DNA of 64,000 bases, from the NCBI GenBank assembly GCA_008638375.1, contig VIRR01000548.1, positions 124,001 to 188,000 of the forward strand, written 5' to 3'. Position 1 is the first letter of the stretch. Each line of letters begins with the position of its first letter. A model generated the notes under the pieces. The model made no database searches, was not told the DNA's origin, and saw only the letters and a list, made by a program, of their open reading frames with translations. Shown in pieces: positions 46,546 to 59,900 of the stretch. A program made the translations under genes and the position numbers. The stretch is from Nyssa sinensis. Taxonomy: Eukaryota; Streptophyta; Magnoliopsida; Cornales; Nyssaceae.

Positions 46546-48597
46546 TGCAGACAAAAGAAACACATAAAATAAAAAAATAATCAAAAGTAAAAGCAAAATC
46601 AAAATCAAAACCAAAAAAAAAATCAAAAAAATAAAAATAAAAATAAACAAAAATAATAAAAATAAACAAAAATAAATAAAAAAAAAATTGCATAGAAAGC
46701 CGTTCCAAATTCACTTCATTCTACTATGAATTTGGTTTAGTTGTTTTTCAACCTGCATTATTACTTATTGGCATATTGATTCTCTTTTCCCAATTTTGTT
46801 TTGTTATGCTAATATGTAGATTCTATGACCCTAATGATCTTTATTGTTTAGTTTGATATTGTAGGGATCTATGGGTCGCCCAAAAGCTTCCAAAAGCCGT
46901 GCAATTGAAGTTGAATCCATTTCACGCAAACGGCCCATTCAAACCCGTCAAATTCACATTGAGCAGCCAAATTCCATTTCACCGGGCTCTTTGACCCTTT
47001 AGTTCTCTCCACTCAGGTGCACTCCTTCCTTTTACTTATTTCGTTCTATTTCATGTTCTTTCATATCATGTCCCCTTGAAGACAAGGTGTCAAATAAGTT
47101 GGGGAGAGTTGCTATTATTTTGTCTACTTGAGCTCAATATACTTCGTGATTACAATTTTATTGTTTTGAGCGTATTCATGTATTTCTGAGCTTGCATGAG
47201 AATCGTTGTGATAGTTGTACACTGTTAGTGATTTGTCTTTCCCTAACTTTCATAATTTGAGACAAATTGGGTTGCTACTCTTGTGACTGTATGATTTGAT
47301 GGTTAGATGTTGAGACTCTAGTATCATGATGGCATTGACTGAGACTTATAACCCATGTTATGTAGATTTGAGCTTTAACTTTATTTTGAGGGTTATACAG
47401 TTTGCATATTTCCATTCTATCAACTACCATTGTCACATGTCTAAGGTCAGTCAGTTCAGATGTCAGATGACACTTCTTGCCTTGGGGGAATGAAACTAGG
47501 CCCTCTTTCTACTTTGAGCCCTTTCGTTTGTTTCTTGCATCTTTACATTATTTACCTGATAGGAACCAAGTTGAGCCTTCATTATTATATCTTTCTTTTC
47601 ATAACCAGTAGCCTCACTTTGGATGAAGAAGTTGGGTGATTTTTCTGACGAGAATTTGGTGTTGTGACAGTAGAGAAGTGAAGATGTGCCATTTTTCTTT
47701 TATTGTAATTTTATTCAGTTTAAAAAAATAAAAACAAAAAGAAGGAAGAAAAAAAAATAAAAAAAAAAAACATTTATGAAAAAAATATTTCATTGTCGTT
47801 TCCTTTTCTTTTTGGTTTGCTCAAGTAGAAAAGTTGTGAGTGGTTTGTGAATGGTTTTATTGAAATTTTGGGAGTGGTGTTGCAATGTTCAAAAGAGATG
47901 ATGAGTTTGGAAAACTGTAGTTTATTCACTTCAGCTTCTTCGCTTATCTCATGGAGATTATTGTTCACTTACCTTTACATTATCCTTGACCTACATTACA
48001 ACCAGAAACAAAGACCTAACCGACCCCGAAGGTGTAGTAGTTGATGATTGAGGATGTGACTGTAGTGATCATGTGACAGTGGGAGTTGATTTTCGTAGTG
48101 GTTAGAATTCTCTCTATATTATTCTTGTTGTGCTTTCATTCATGTTTGCATGTGGATTATTTGATTTGTACTCAACAATTATTCTATCCACATGTATGAG
48201 AGGATACATATGCACTTCATCTCTGTGAGCTTCATTTGTGAGTGATATCTTTTGGTGAGATTTGGAGTCAAAGTAATGCCTGTTTGAAACGAAGTTTCAT
48301 TGCCTAGACATTTTTTCATGGTTGTTGCTTTTATGCATATTGATTCTATCCATTTATGAGCACTTAGGAACTTCACAGGTTGCTTTTAGTGAGATAATTG
48401 TTACTTTGCTTCGATTGTAACTCAGTTATACGCTCATTAAAATTCATTTTTATTAATTACGGAGTATATTGTGTTCAAGTTGGGGGGTTTCGAATTTTGT
48501 GGGTAGATTCACTGCAAACCCTCACGAGATTATAACTCGTCCACTAGGGTAACCTAAGGGTTTAAAGCCTTATTGCATACGGTAAATGCAATCGTGT

Positions 48598-48951
48598 TGT
48601 AATGACCTGATTTTTTTTTTTTTTATTATTATTATTATTAAAGTGGGGAAATATTAAATGTGTGAGTGGGGTATGTAATGAGTGAGATATATATATATAT
48701 ATATATATATATGAGTGGCTTGGGAGTGTGTGCAAGTGGGTATATATATATATATGTATAAAGCAGAGATGATGTAGGTGTGTGTATATATATATATATA
48801 TATATAATCTGGTTAGTGGATTAGTGAGAGTGCAAGTGGATATATATATATATATATATATATAAATATATATAATTTGGTTGGTATGTGTGTGAGTGGG
48901 ATTCAGGGTATGGGTGGCAGGTACAGGTGCAGAGTGGGGTTGGTTTGGTCT

Positions 48952-48999
<48 letters not shown>

Positions 49000-51623
49000 C
49001 TTTGTGTATATGATGGTGTCTCGGGTGAGAAGAAAAGAAAAAGAAAGAAAAGAGAAAAAAGGAAAGATTGAGAGCAAGGGAGAGAGAGTCCTGAAGAAGC
49101 AGAAGTGACCAAGAGGAACAGAAGGAGAAGGGAAGCAAACCAAAAGGGGAAAAACCGAAATCATTGGTAAGAGGGCTACTTCTGTTTCAATTTTTTTTAA
49201 AGCATGTTAATTGATTCAAATTGTAGGATCTTAGAGAGCATAATGTGGGGATTATTTTGCAAAAAGAATGAGAAGAAATGGTTGAGAAACTAGGGAGAAA
49301 ACCTAGGTTGCAGGTTTCGGCCATGGAGGTTGAACCTTATCATTTTATATGTAAAACTCCCTTTAAATGATCCTAAAGAAACCCTACGAAGTGCAGAAAG
49401 AGAATGGAAAAATAAAAAATGAAAAACAGTGGAAAAATAAGCGTGAAAATGGAGGAGAGTGAGTTGGCCGGAGGTTTGACCGAGAGGTTGACCCTCTCTT
49501 TCGTGAGAATCCAAAGATCTAAACCCAAAACCAAGCCCGTATATGGAATCTTTGGGAAAAAATAGAAAGGACCGCATTTTAAAACCCCGAAAATCTCACC
49601 GGAGATCGGTCGCCGGCGCCGGAGAAGGCACCGAAAACCTACTGTTGCCCTACCGGAAAATCGGGGAAGAAGATGGGGTGACCGGGTCGGGTTCCGGGTC
49701 GGATCCGGATCCGGGTCGGGCGGGGCTGGTCCGCCCCTGCCACGTGTCACTCACTGGTTTTAAATTAAAAGGGGTTTGGGTCTGTTTGGCAACGGATATA
49801 AGAAATTAAAAATTTAAAATTGAAATAGGAACAGGGATATCCTATCCCTGTTCTGGATAAACCCCTATTTGGTTAACCTGATTAAGAATAGTAAATTTGG
49901 CTAATTACGAAATTACCCCTGAACTTTCTAAGAATTACCATTCTGTCCTGAACTTTCAAAAATTACACTTTAACCCCTAAACTTTGGAGAAATTACAAAT
50001 GGACCCACCAGATTAAATATTAATAAAATAATAATTAAATTAATTAATTAATTAAATTAAATTAAATTATTTAATTATTCAAAAATAATCCAGAGTCCAA
50101 ATGGGACAAGTCATTAGTGTATTTTGACTATCTCGGTCATTCTGAGGCCAATGGTGAGGTCCGTTTTACGAGATGGGGTCCCAAAAAATAAAAGACCCGT
50201 AGTGACATATAAAATTACCAAAATACCCCTGAATTGAAGTACAGTTAAATGAACTCCGAATTAGGTAAACAAATAGTGAAACTTTATTATCTCGAGCATT
50301 CCGGACTCAACCGTAGAGTCCGATTTGTGAAAAGAGGTCACGAAATGTAAGGACCCGTGTAAAGTGCAAAATGACTGTTTTGCCCTTTTTAACCCAGATG
50401 CCCGAATTGAATTCTACGAAAGCCTAAACTTATTTTCTTCAACGTCCCGGATTCAATAGTAGAGTTTAATTTAGCAAAGTAGAAGCTTATAAGATAAAGA
50501 CATAAAATTTGATGAATAGCGTAATTCAAGTGACAATTAAACTGAGTTTCATGTTATGAATTTTAGGGACACAGAAAGGCAAAGAGAAGGTGACCTAACC
50601 TTCGGTGTTCTTACGGTGGTTTCACTTTACTACAAGAATACTTTTCCAGTTTGAGATCGATCATTAGGTACGATAAATTGTGCTAAGTAAGAAATAGAAT
50701 TAAGATTAGGAATACTTGATCTGCTGTCTTGATTGTTCACTTGTTGCTTGAATGTTTACCTGCTTATGTGTTCCATGCTATCTTGCTGATGTTGGGTGAT
50801 GCTGTGGAAGATGATTATGTGTATATTGCATGTGTTAATGTAGTGTGTGAATCACATGCTTGGAGAACTGTTGACATTATGAATTATGTACTTGAAGGCA
50901 TGTTTTATGTATGAATGAGATGCATCATTGAGATTGCATTATGACATGATGAGATCAGAGCATATTGGCATAGTGTGATTCCTTGGACATGGCGTGAGTG
51001 AAGCACTTGGTGCTTTGCATTATGAGGGTGCAGATCCTGTGGTGAAAAACACAAAATCGACCATTAGGTACTTGCAAGCCTGACGGATTCCGGACCGTGA
51101 AGCGAGACATGACGGTACTCATGTCGGCGGAGAATGACCGTATCATGAGACATGGGTGGCATAGAGTTGCATGGGTGTGTCACGCATACTACTCATGTAC
51201 TGTATACTGTTCATATACTGCCATCATGATATCGAATGCCATATAGAAATGACTGTACACTTGCACATGCCACGACCTTAGTTTTGTTTCTTGCATTAGC
51301 ATTATATTGTACCAGCATGTTGAGCTGACCCCTTTAGTGGGGCAAACATTTCAGATGATGTCCCAGCTGTACGAGACATAGAGATGGTCTGATTGGGGAT
51401 TATGTTGGGCCCAAGGGGCGCTTTTGATATTATGTATGGGCATAAGCCCGAGACTATATTTTATTTTGTATGTTGTGAACCAATGGACCAGACCTTAAAT
51501 ATGTATCAAAACAGCATGTAGAATGTATGAGATCGTCCTTAATTATCTTTTATTCTTTTATTATTTTATTTCTTTTTGTCTCATTACTCACGCCTCAGGT
51601 TCGCCGGAATTCGGGGTGTGACA
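48598..51623 (+). mobile_element. Nested 3,026-bp solo LTR
   Basis: Starts TGTAATGACC, ends GGGGTGTGACA, and is flanked by CGTGT on both sides (48593-48597, 51624-51628). No internal retroelement sequence is present, so it is a solo LTR left by LTR-LTR recombination. It contains (AT)n at 48687-48712 and elsewhere to 48865, and (GA)n at 48953-48996. The open frames inside are low-complexity. Orientation is assumed from TG...CA and the layout. It interrupts the older gypsy element. Confidence 0.75.
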
Positions 51624-51717
51624 CGTGTATCCCATGAAAGAGGATTTAGTTAGTTGTATTTTGTCTCTTGCTTCCTTGGCTTTGCTCGAGGACTAGCAAA
51701 GTGTAAGTTTGGGGGTG

Positions 51718-52933
51718 TGATAACTGGTTAAAAAGTGCATATTTATTTTGTTAACCCTAGATATTCTTGCACTTTTATCATTTTAATTTCTCCAATCTAT
51801 ATGCATTTGCTAGTTAATTCTTATTTTATATTTTTGCAGAGAAAGCTTGACAAAGTTGATGATTTAGTGGTGGATTTGGAGCAAAAGGAAAATATTGGGC
51901 TTTGAAGTGCTAAAAGAAGTGGAAAAGAAGTGATTTTGGGTTAGAAGAAAGGCTTGGTCTATATGTTGGTGGACCATTGCCTATTTTAGCATTATAGGCT
52001 CTATTTTGGAACACTTTAGACTCCCTTTTTGGGCTCCTAATGTCAATGACGGGATTTTACTTTATTTTTCTGATTTTCTTATTTTGTGGGGGCAATTTTG
52101 GAAAAAGGAGGATAAGATTGCGAGCTAGGGTTTTGGAAGAGAAGGAGGCCGTTTTTGGGGATCTGAACGAGGAGAGAAAGGAAGGAGACGACTCTAAAGA
52201 AGAAGATGAAGAACTCCATGGCTATGATGGTCTCCTCTTCCACTATCATGGGCTAAGTTTCTCTCATTCCTAGGGTTTAGATGAAACCCTAGTCAAGTAA
52301 TATTGCTTCTTTATATTTTATTTTTGGGTTAATTAGTTTTGGATGTTGATTGTATAACGTTGGGATTTTATTAAGGCAATGATCGTATTATTCAGTTTCA
52401 CATAATCAATTTCTGTGATTTTGTTTATGTGGTTATACAATAGTAATATGTGTACATACATCAAAACCGTAGGACGAGTCATAACTCAGGAAAAACAAAT
52501 TGTGACTATGACCTTAGAATTAGCGTAGACAATTTGTGTTGACCAAAGATGATTCGTGCTTAGGGTTTTGGTGCGTGATTTTCTTGATGACTGTATTGAG
52601 GCTTGTAGCCAAAAATACATCTTTTACATCCAAATTTAATGACCCAAGAATTAATACAATTGAAGCTAGTTACAAGATTAGTGGTGGATTCAACACCCTA
52701 GGAATCATTTTTTAATTTGATTCATCATTAATTCAGTTAAATATTTGCTTTAATTAGAGTTCTCATTTAATTTTAGAAAAGAATCAACAAACAATCACAT
52801 TTTGTGAATTTGAATTAAAGTTAATCTCAACTTTGGTTTTTAAACAATTAACAGTCTTTGTGGGTTCGACCCTTACTTCTCTACCATACTAGTAGTTTAG
52901 TTTAGTAATTTGATTGATTTCCACGACAGATCA
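51718..52933 (+). repeat. 3' LTR of the split gypsy element
   Basis: Begins TGATAACTGG directly after the polypurine tract and ends GACAGATCA. The next base starts CTATCC, matching the intact site at 29690. It is about 1.2 kb long. An open frame at 52040-52273 is part of the LTR and not a gene. Confidence 0.65.
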
Positions 52934-53900
52934 CTATCCTTACTTTATGACATAAAATTACTGTTTTTTCCTTACATATATACAAAAATAAAAAATAAAA
53001 ACTCTAAAAGTTGATAAAATGTCATTGATTTGATCAAATTAAAATAATGATAGTGTGTGAAAGTTTTAAATTTAAGGAGATGAGATAAAAAATAATTTAA
53101 AGAGTTATAATTAAAAATATTTTTAAAATGTATAAAAAAAAATTTGTAATGAAAAAGTTTGAGCAGGCCAGTTGACTTCCTAGGCCTTCATTGATTTCCT
53201 CCATGACAATACACTAATTCTGATATAACTATTCATCTGAACAGATCAACTCCTGCATTCGATAGGCAAATTTTGCTTTTTTGAGTGAGTCAAGTACGCC
53301 TTGTGTTTATGCTTTTTTTTTTTTTTAATAACACTGTCAAATATACTAAATTCTATTAAAAAAGATGAACCATGTTATACATGACAGGATATCAATGAAT
53401 GAGAACAAAATGTAAACACTGTCAAATATACTAAATTCTACTAAAAAAGATGAACCATGTTATACATGACAGGATATCAATGAATGAGCACAAAATGTAA
53501 TATTCGAGTCCAATTAAGCATAATAATAATTATTATAAGAGAACTTTCTTAATAATTATGGACAATTTTACTTGAGACAAATAGTCTATAAATATGAAAA
53601 TAAATGTATAAATGAGAGCAATTAATTATAAATTAGAAATGATTAATTTTAAGAAAGTAATTTAATGACAAAGGTCATATAACAAATTACGATCGACATT
53701 AATCGAGTATTAACACATGAATAAATTTAGAATATTAGTGCACGAAATGCACTAAGGCAAGACTAGTGATATATAAATAAAGTATGCTTAATCAAAAGGT
53801 TTTGTAAAAATTATAAAAATTTTTGAGAATGAATAAAATATTCTAAAATGTAATATGATGCATATGTAAAATAGAAAGTATAAAAATAGCTTAAAAAATT
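52934..53900. repeat. Right copy of block 29685-30590
   Basis: Direct repeat of the left block, starting exactly at the LTR boundary. This copy has gained an 85-bp tandem duplication (53330-53414 and 53415-53499; unit starts AACACTGTCAAATATACTAA). Confidence 0.8.
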
Positions 53901-56499
53901 AATATGAAAGTTAACAATTAGACTTTTTAGTAATACAAGTTTTTTATTGAAATTTTTTAAATTAAAAAAATAATTATAAATTTTTTAAATTGAAAATTTT
54001 ATTATAGAAACTTTTAGTATTTTTCCCATAAGAATATCTCCCATTGCTATATCCCATCTTTTTCCCAATCAAGATAATGATTTAAAAAAATAATTAAAAA
54101 ACAGAAAAGTCATATCGAAACAAAATAAGAGGTATACCAGAAAGATTAGCTGTATCCCACATTTTTCTAATTAAAATAAGAGATAAATTTTCTTTTAATT
54201 ATAATTTTTATTTTAATAATTATTGTCTATCTCAAGAGTTCGAATTATTTCAAATATATAATCTAAATTTGATTAAATTCTTTTCTTATTTTAATGCTTA
54301 AAATACAAAAGTAGTTGAAAAAATATATTAATTTTACCAAAAAATAATAACATTTAACTATTAAAATAAAAATATTAAAAAATAATTTTTTAATATTATA
54401 AAACTACTAAAATTCAACTTTAACGTGACAAAATTACTCTAACCATAGAACTTGGGCTTCGCCAGCTTTCCAGAACCTTGGCTCTGGCATGAATTGACAT
54501 CTCCACAAATATAAAGGAATCATCAATACGTTGACAAGAATGTTAAACAAATTTTCAGCAGAAAATCAAGCTTCTATTTTTGAATTAGACTCACATCTTC
54601 TTAAATTTTTTATCTCCCTTATTTTTTTAACAAATAAAAAATACTTTTTTCAATTTTTTTTTTAAATAACAAAACTATCTTTTTCATACTTTTTTTCTTT
54701 AATTTTAATCAATTTATTTTAACTTTTTAAATTTTTTTATAATTTAATAACTTATAAATTATAAATCTATTTTTAATAAAATTTATATATTTAAATTTTA
54801 AAAATTAAAATTTATCAAATAAAATTTATATTAAATATAAAATTTTTTACATCTTACCTCACTTTTTCAAATGATTTATTAATTTAATTGCCAAAGAACC
54901 TTTGACAACACCATACAACGGTGTCTCATAATTCTTCTTGATAGTCTTTTTTTCGTATTTAATGTATAATATTCAGACATTTGAGACGTATTATTCACGC
55001 ATCAATGATATCACGGTGGTCCAATCACCGTAAGTGTCCAAAGCATTTTTCAAAAAAAAAATTAACACATTTGAAGAGTCAATTGGCCCTACGGGCCTTC
55101 ATTAACTCAATTGTTGCGATTGTTGGTACCATGGATACGACAAGCAGGTCCAGCCCTGCATATAGTCCATTCTGCCTGGCCATTCTCCATAGCTGTATCC
55201 CAACCTTTTCTCAAGTAAATTAATGATTTAAAAAAATAATTAAAAATAAAAAAAAGTCATAATAAAACAAAACCGGAAATAATTGAGCTATTTCCTTGGA
55301 CCCCACAAAGATAAGCTGTATTCCATCTTTTCCCAAAGAAAATAATGATTTAAAAAAATAAAAACAAAAAAGTCATATCAAGAGGCGACAGCTGTACTAT
55401 TTCCTTTGGAACCATAAAGACAAACCACACCAGTGCTATGCCTGTTCTGTCATGACTTTACTGAGCACGAAAAATGGTCACATTCATCTTCTTTGAGTCC
55501 AACCAAGAGGTCTCCAAACGATTAATTTATAGGAACTATTATATTCATATTTTTTTAATTCAATTTTAAAAAGATAATTTAATAATTATTTAGTTATATT
55601 TTTAAAATTTTTCTGAGTGAATTTTTTTTTAATTATAATTTTTATTTTAATAATAATTATCTATCTCAGAATTGTTTCAAATATATAATCTAAATTTGAT
55701 TAAGTTTTTTTTTTATTTTAATGCTCAAATTACAACAATAATTGAAAAGAAAAATATTAATTTTATTAAAAAATAACAGTTAAGTATTAGAATAAAAATA
55801 CCAAAAAATAATTTTGTAATATTACAACACTAAGATACATTGCTTGCAAAACTAAGATATGGGCTGAATGGATGATCTTGTATGGTTCCAATCAATAGTG
55901 TCACAGTGGTCTTCAGGCTGAGGGGAAGGGGCGGGGGAGAAAGGAGGAAAGATGTAAATCTCTTTTTGAGATGCGATGCAGATCAATTGAGATTTTGAAG
56001 CTAGGCAGCTAAGGGACAGTTATTAGGCGACGAATTTTTCAAAGAGATCATGATTCGAGTAAAAAGATAAATTATATATAAGGTCATTATTTTTATATTA
56101 AAAAAATTAAAGTGTCAACTAATAAACTATAGACCTCATCTCCAAAAAAAAAAAAACAGTTATCCTTTACTTCAAAAATAAAAAATGCTTAGAATCTATA
56201 ATAATTAAGTATTATTTAGAAGGACTTAAGACTAATTAATTTTTTTTAAATAACAAATATATTTCTTTCATTTATTTAAATTTGCATTTTTTCGATCTTG
56301 ACCTTTTTTATAACTATTTTTTAAAGAAGTTTTTTATTGGAATTTTTCTGAATAATATAGCTAAGATTTTAGTTTCATGAAATCAACACAATTCCTTCGG
56401 TTGATTTTTCATTCCTTAATTTGATCTAAATATAATATGGTTGGTATTTGTTGCTATGGAAATTGAATCCACTTGTCACAACACTTAACCACCAAATAG
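53901..56499. repeat. Modules E: 54446 block, R1, R2 and tail
   Basis: 54446-54590 matches 1240-1380 of the left copy, R1 is 54870-55245, R2 is 55385-55515, and the A/T-rich tail is 55540-55740. 55860-56340 shows nothing recognisable. Confidence 0.6.
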
Positions 56500-56603
56500 A
56501 ATACAAATTAGCAATACTCACTCGACAATTTACCTTTTTCACTAGAATCCTGAAAGGTAAGCCCCAAAAAAATTCTCTCAAAAATCTTTGCATGTAATAT
56601 ACC

Positions 56604-56953
56604 TATTGGATTGTTCCACATTGCCTGTCTTTAGCTTCTCTGGTCTATATATAAGGGCCTTCTTTCCCTCTTCTTAACACCTGAGTTTTAAGGATCGAGC
56701 TAAATTAGAGTTGGGCCTCCAATTTTTAACATGGTATCAGAGCCAGCTTAGAGCTCTAACTTTGGGCTAACTGCACGAGGCCGCTCACCTGCCTTCCCTC
56801 CACGGGCAATGTGGTCCAGGGGGCGTGTTGGATTGTCCCACATCGCCCATCTCTAGCTCCTCTGGTCTATATATAAGGGTCTTCTCTCCCTCTCCTTAAC
56901 ACTTGGGTTTTAAGGATCGAGCTAAATTAGAGTTGGGTCTCCAATTTTCAACA
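56604..56953 (+). mobile_element. TRIM family 1: 350-bp non-autonomous LTR element
   Basis: LTRs of 128 bp (56604-56731 and 56826-56953), a 94-bp interior and target-site duplication ATACC (56599-56603, 56954-56958). The initiator-Met PBS TGGTATCAGAGCC is perfect and starts right after the 5' LTR; CCAGGGGGCG precedes the 3' LTR. Both LTRs hold CTATATATAAGGG, a TATA box. The LTRs differ at about 15 of 128 positions, all transitions as far as I can see, as expected from decay of methylated cytosines. The 5' LTR start TG has become TA. There is no coding capacity. Confidence 0.92.
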
Positions 56954-59900
56954 ATACCAAAGATGGTCCTATGATTAATCATTATTATTAGTACTATGAT
57001 TCGCTATGGGTATAAAGATTAAGTATAGTGTTCGAACTATCCCTATTAAATGAGACCCAGGCATGTCATCATTTTCGAGGAGACTATGACTCGGTTCGAA
57101 TCCGTTCAAACTACGGTGTGATGCTCTATTCTAAACAAAGCTAGGCTTAATCCAAATCATACATCAACCCAGACGTAACTTCGGCTCATGATGATTGGCG
57201 GCTTGGCCGATTTGACCGAGTTTGAGCACATTAGACTAAATCAACTTAAATCAAACATCCTAAAGCGAAAAGAAACCATAATCGCAAGATATCACGAGAT
57301 GTTGCCCTGTGCAAGGTGTCATCCATGGCCCAATATCCTCATATAATTAGAGAGTTACCTGCAATCAGGAAACACGCTCTCACTACATCAAACCATCTAA
57401 TTAAATCATAAGCCATGCATGCACAAGGACACGCAATTTCTTGCATACAAATCCTAACCTCCTTACATCTTTCCTCGCTTCTTCAAGCAATTTACTGACT
57501 TAACCATCAAAGAGCCCTTGATAAACACCACAATAGTGTCTCATAACTCTTCCCTGTAACCTTCTTTCTTGTCTTACATGAGAATACTCTTATTTGTAGA
57601 TTTTCACACCCACATTAAATAGTATACTTTAAGACAAAATTTGGACAAAAATATTTCATATTGGAGAACATTAGTGAAGTTGAAATATTATCTATAAATT
57701 TATAAAAATATTAAAATAAAATGTTAATTTAAAAATACAATTAATATATGAAAATAAATTTATAAAATACGTGGTCGCTTTGATGATGCAAAGAGAATAT
57801 TCTCTCAATCACCTAAAATTGCTTTCCAAAAACAATTTAACCGTAACTAAAGACACTATTACTGAATACACATGATTATACAAGGGGTGAAAAAAAAAAA
57901 AGCATGAAAGCTAATTTGCTTCTAGAAAAAGTTTATAACATTTTTGTTAACGTTTTCCAAGAAATTGTGAAAAATAAAAAGAGGTACAATATATGTCACA
58001 CAATTTGTATTTGTGCATAAATTTTTTCTTCTTCTTCTAGCGTGGCTGGAGAGTGACATGACTCGTAAAGAAGATTTTCAAATTTTGATGATAGTGCAAA
58101 CTACAAACCCTACTCGTAATGCACCCCAATTCATGATCTACAAAGATAATAGAAATGAAATTAGATGCAAGTAAAACTTATTGGAAAAAATCATGTCATC
58201 GTCCCACAAAGAAACTAACAAATGCAAAAAAGACCACTAACGTTTTTTTTTTTTTTTGGTTGGCAAAGCAAGAGTGGCAACCCATGCTAAACAGAACTTT
58301 GAAGCATAAAATAAATAAAAACTGTGTTGGGGAATATGTGTAAGTTGGGGTTGACTGTGGTCTTCAGTTAGCAAATCTTGCCCTAAAAATTACAATACAA
58401 ATATATACATATATATATATATATATTAAAACTTGTGTGTGCGCTTGCGAATAAATGTCACCAATGAACTCAAGATGAAAGAATTAAAAAAAAAAAAGGT
58501 CATCAAGTTAAAAAGTTATTGCCAACTGGTTGCAGCTGGACACAGAACATTCAAACTCCATAATGGACCTAAATCCACGCAATTGTCTAACAATCAGGTG
58601 CATGCTTTGGTCACTATCTTTTCTCACAACTGAATATCCATGCATGAATCAGCATAAAATAGTAAACTCTAAACACAGAAAAAATCACCAGCACTTGTCT
58701 TCTGCTGTTCTTTTCTTCTTTTTCTGTTAAACTATAATAATTTTTTAATATTATAATACTATTAAAATTTAATTTTAACATAACAAAAATAAATTTTACC
58801 ATTAAAATTATTCTAACAAGAGAAGACTGTACCCTCTTATAGAACTTGTGCTTCACCAGTTTTCCCAGAACGTTGGCTCTGGCATGAATTGACATCTCCA
58901 CAAATATAAAGGGATCATCTATGCGTTGACAAGTATGTAAAACAAATTTTCAGTACAAAATCAAGCTTCTATTTTTGAATTATACTCACATTTTCTTAGA
59001 TTTTTTTATCTTTGTTATTTTTTTTAACAAATAAAAAATATTTTCTTCAACTTTTTTTTTTAAATAACAAAACTATCTTTTATATATATATATTTTTTAA
59101 TTTTAAATAATTTTTTAAACTTTTTTTAAAAAAATTTTAATCTAATAACTTATAAATTTATTTTTAATAAAATTTATATATTTAAATTTTAAAAATTAAA
59201 ATTTATCAAACAAAATTTATATTAAATATAAAACTTTTTACATTTACCTCACTTCTTCAAATAATTTACTAATTTAATCGTCAACACCACACAATGGTGT
59301 TTCATAACTCCTCTTAGACCATCTCCACTGGTGACTCAAACTTAAACTCAAATTTCACTTAAAATTTGAGTAAAAGGTGAATCTGAATTTGATGTTCTTC
59401 AATGGTCACTTAAGTTTTTACTCAAATATCTTTTAAAAATTTCTACCTTATCACAAAAGCTATTTTATATCATTTTCCTTCAAAAATCATTTTTCCTCTT
59501 CTTTTTCTTTTCAAACCTTTTCACTCTTAATTTTCATTCCTTTCCAAATTTTTTCACCAATTTTTTTTCTATTATTTTAATTTTCCACCATTTTTTTCAA
59601 ATTTTCTTTCAATTAATTTTGTCTAAATATTTTTTTACATCCCTTCAAAACATTCCGTTCCAATTTTTTTTTTCTAAGATGGTTGTCTTTTTTTTAATTC
59701 AATGTATTTTTTTGTGTGTTTTTTAAATCATATTGCAAAAAAAAAAAATAGTATTATTGGACCACCAAATAAATTAGAAAGTAAAAAAACGAAACAATAT
59801 ATTTAATTCTACAAGGAAATTAAGACAATGTGGGATCGTGCGCGAGGGTTGACTGTTGAGAGCGGAGATCTCCAGAGAGAGAGAGAGAGAGGGGTTTGCT

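Larger units (their letters stand above)
46700..52933 (+). mobile_element. 3' part of an Athila-like gypsy element, split
   Basis: Internal remnant (about 46700-48597, then 51629-51717) followed by a 3' LTR. It contains phrases common downstream of pol in such elements (GAAGACAAGGTGTCAAATAAG then TTGGGG; CTCGAGGACTAGCAAAG then TGTAAGTTTGGGGGTG, the polypurine tract). A 44-codon open frame starts at 46871 (MGRPKASKSRAIEVES) and ends at a TAG. No RT or integrase remains, and no 5' LTR is visible. The Athila assignment is an inference from layout. Confidence 0.5.

Noticed and set aside
46114..46650. Minus-strand 178-codon frame and plus-strand Pro/His-rich frame in the C-rich tract
   Set aside because: They arise from composition (few stops possible), encode only simple strings, and the tract is probably non-coding.
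48562..49164. 200-codon minus-strand frame with Ser/Leu and Ile/Tyr repeats
   Set aside because: It is made of (GA)n and (AT)n microsatellites within a solo LTR.
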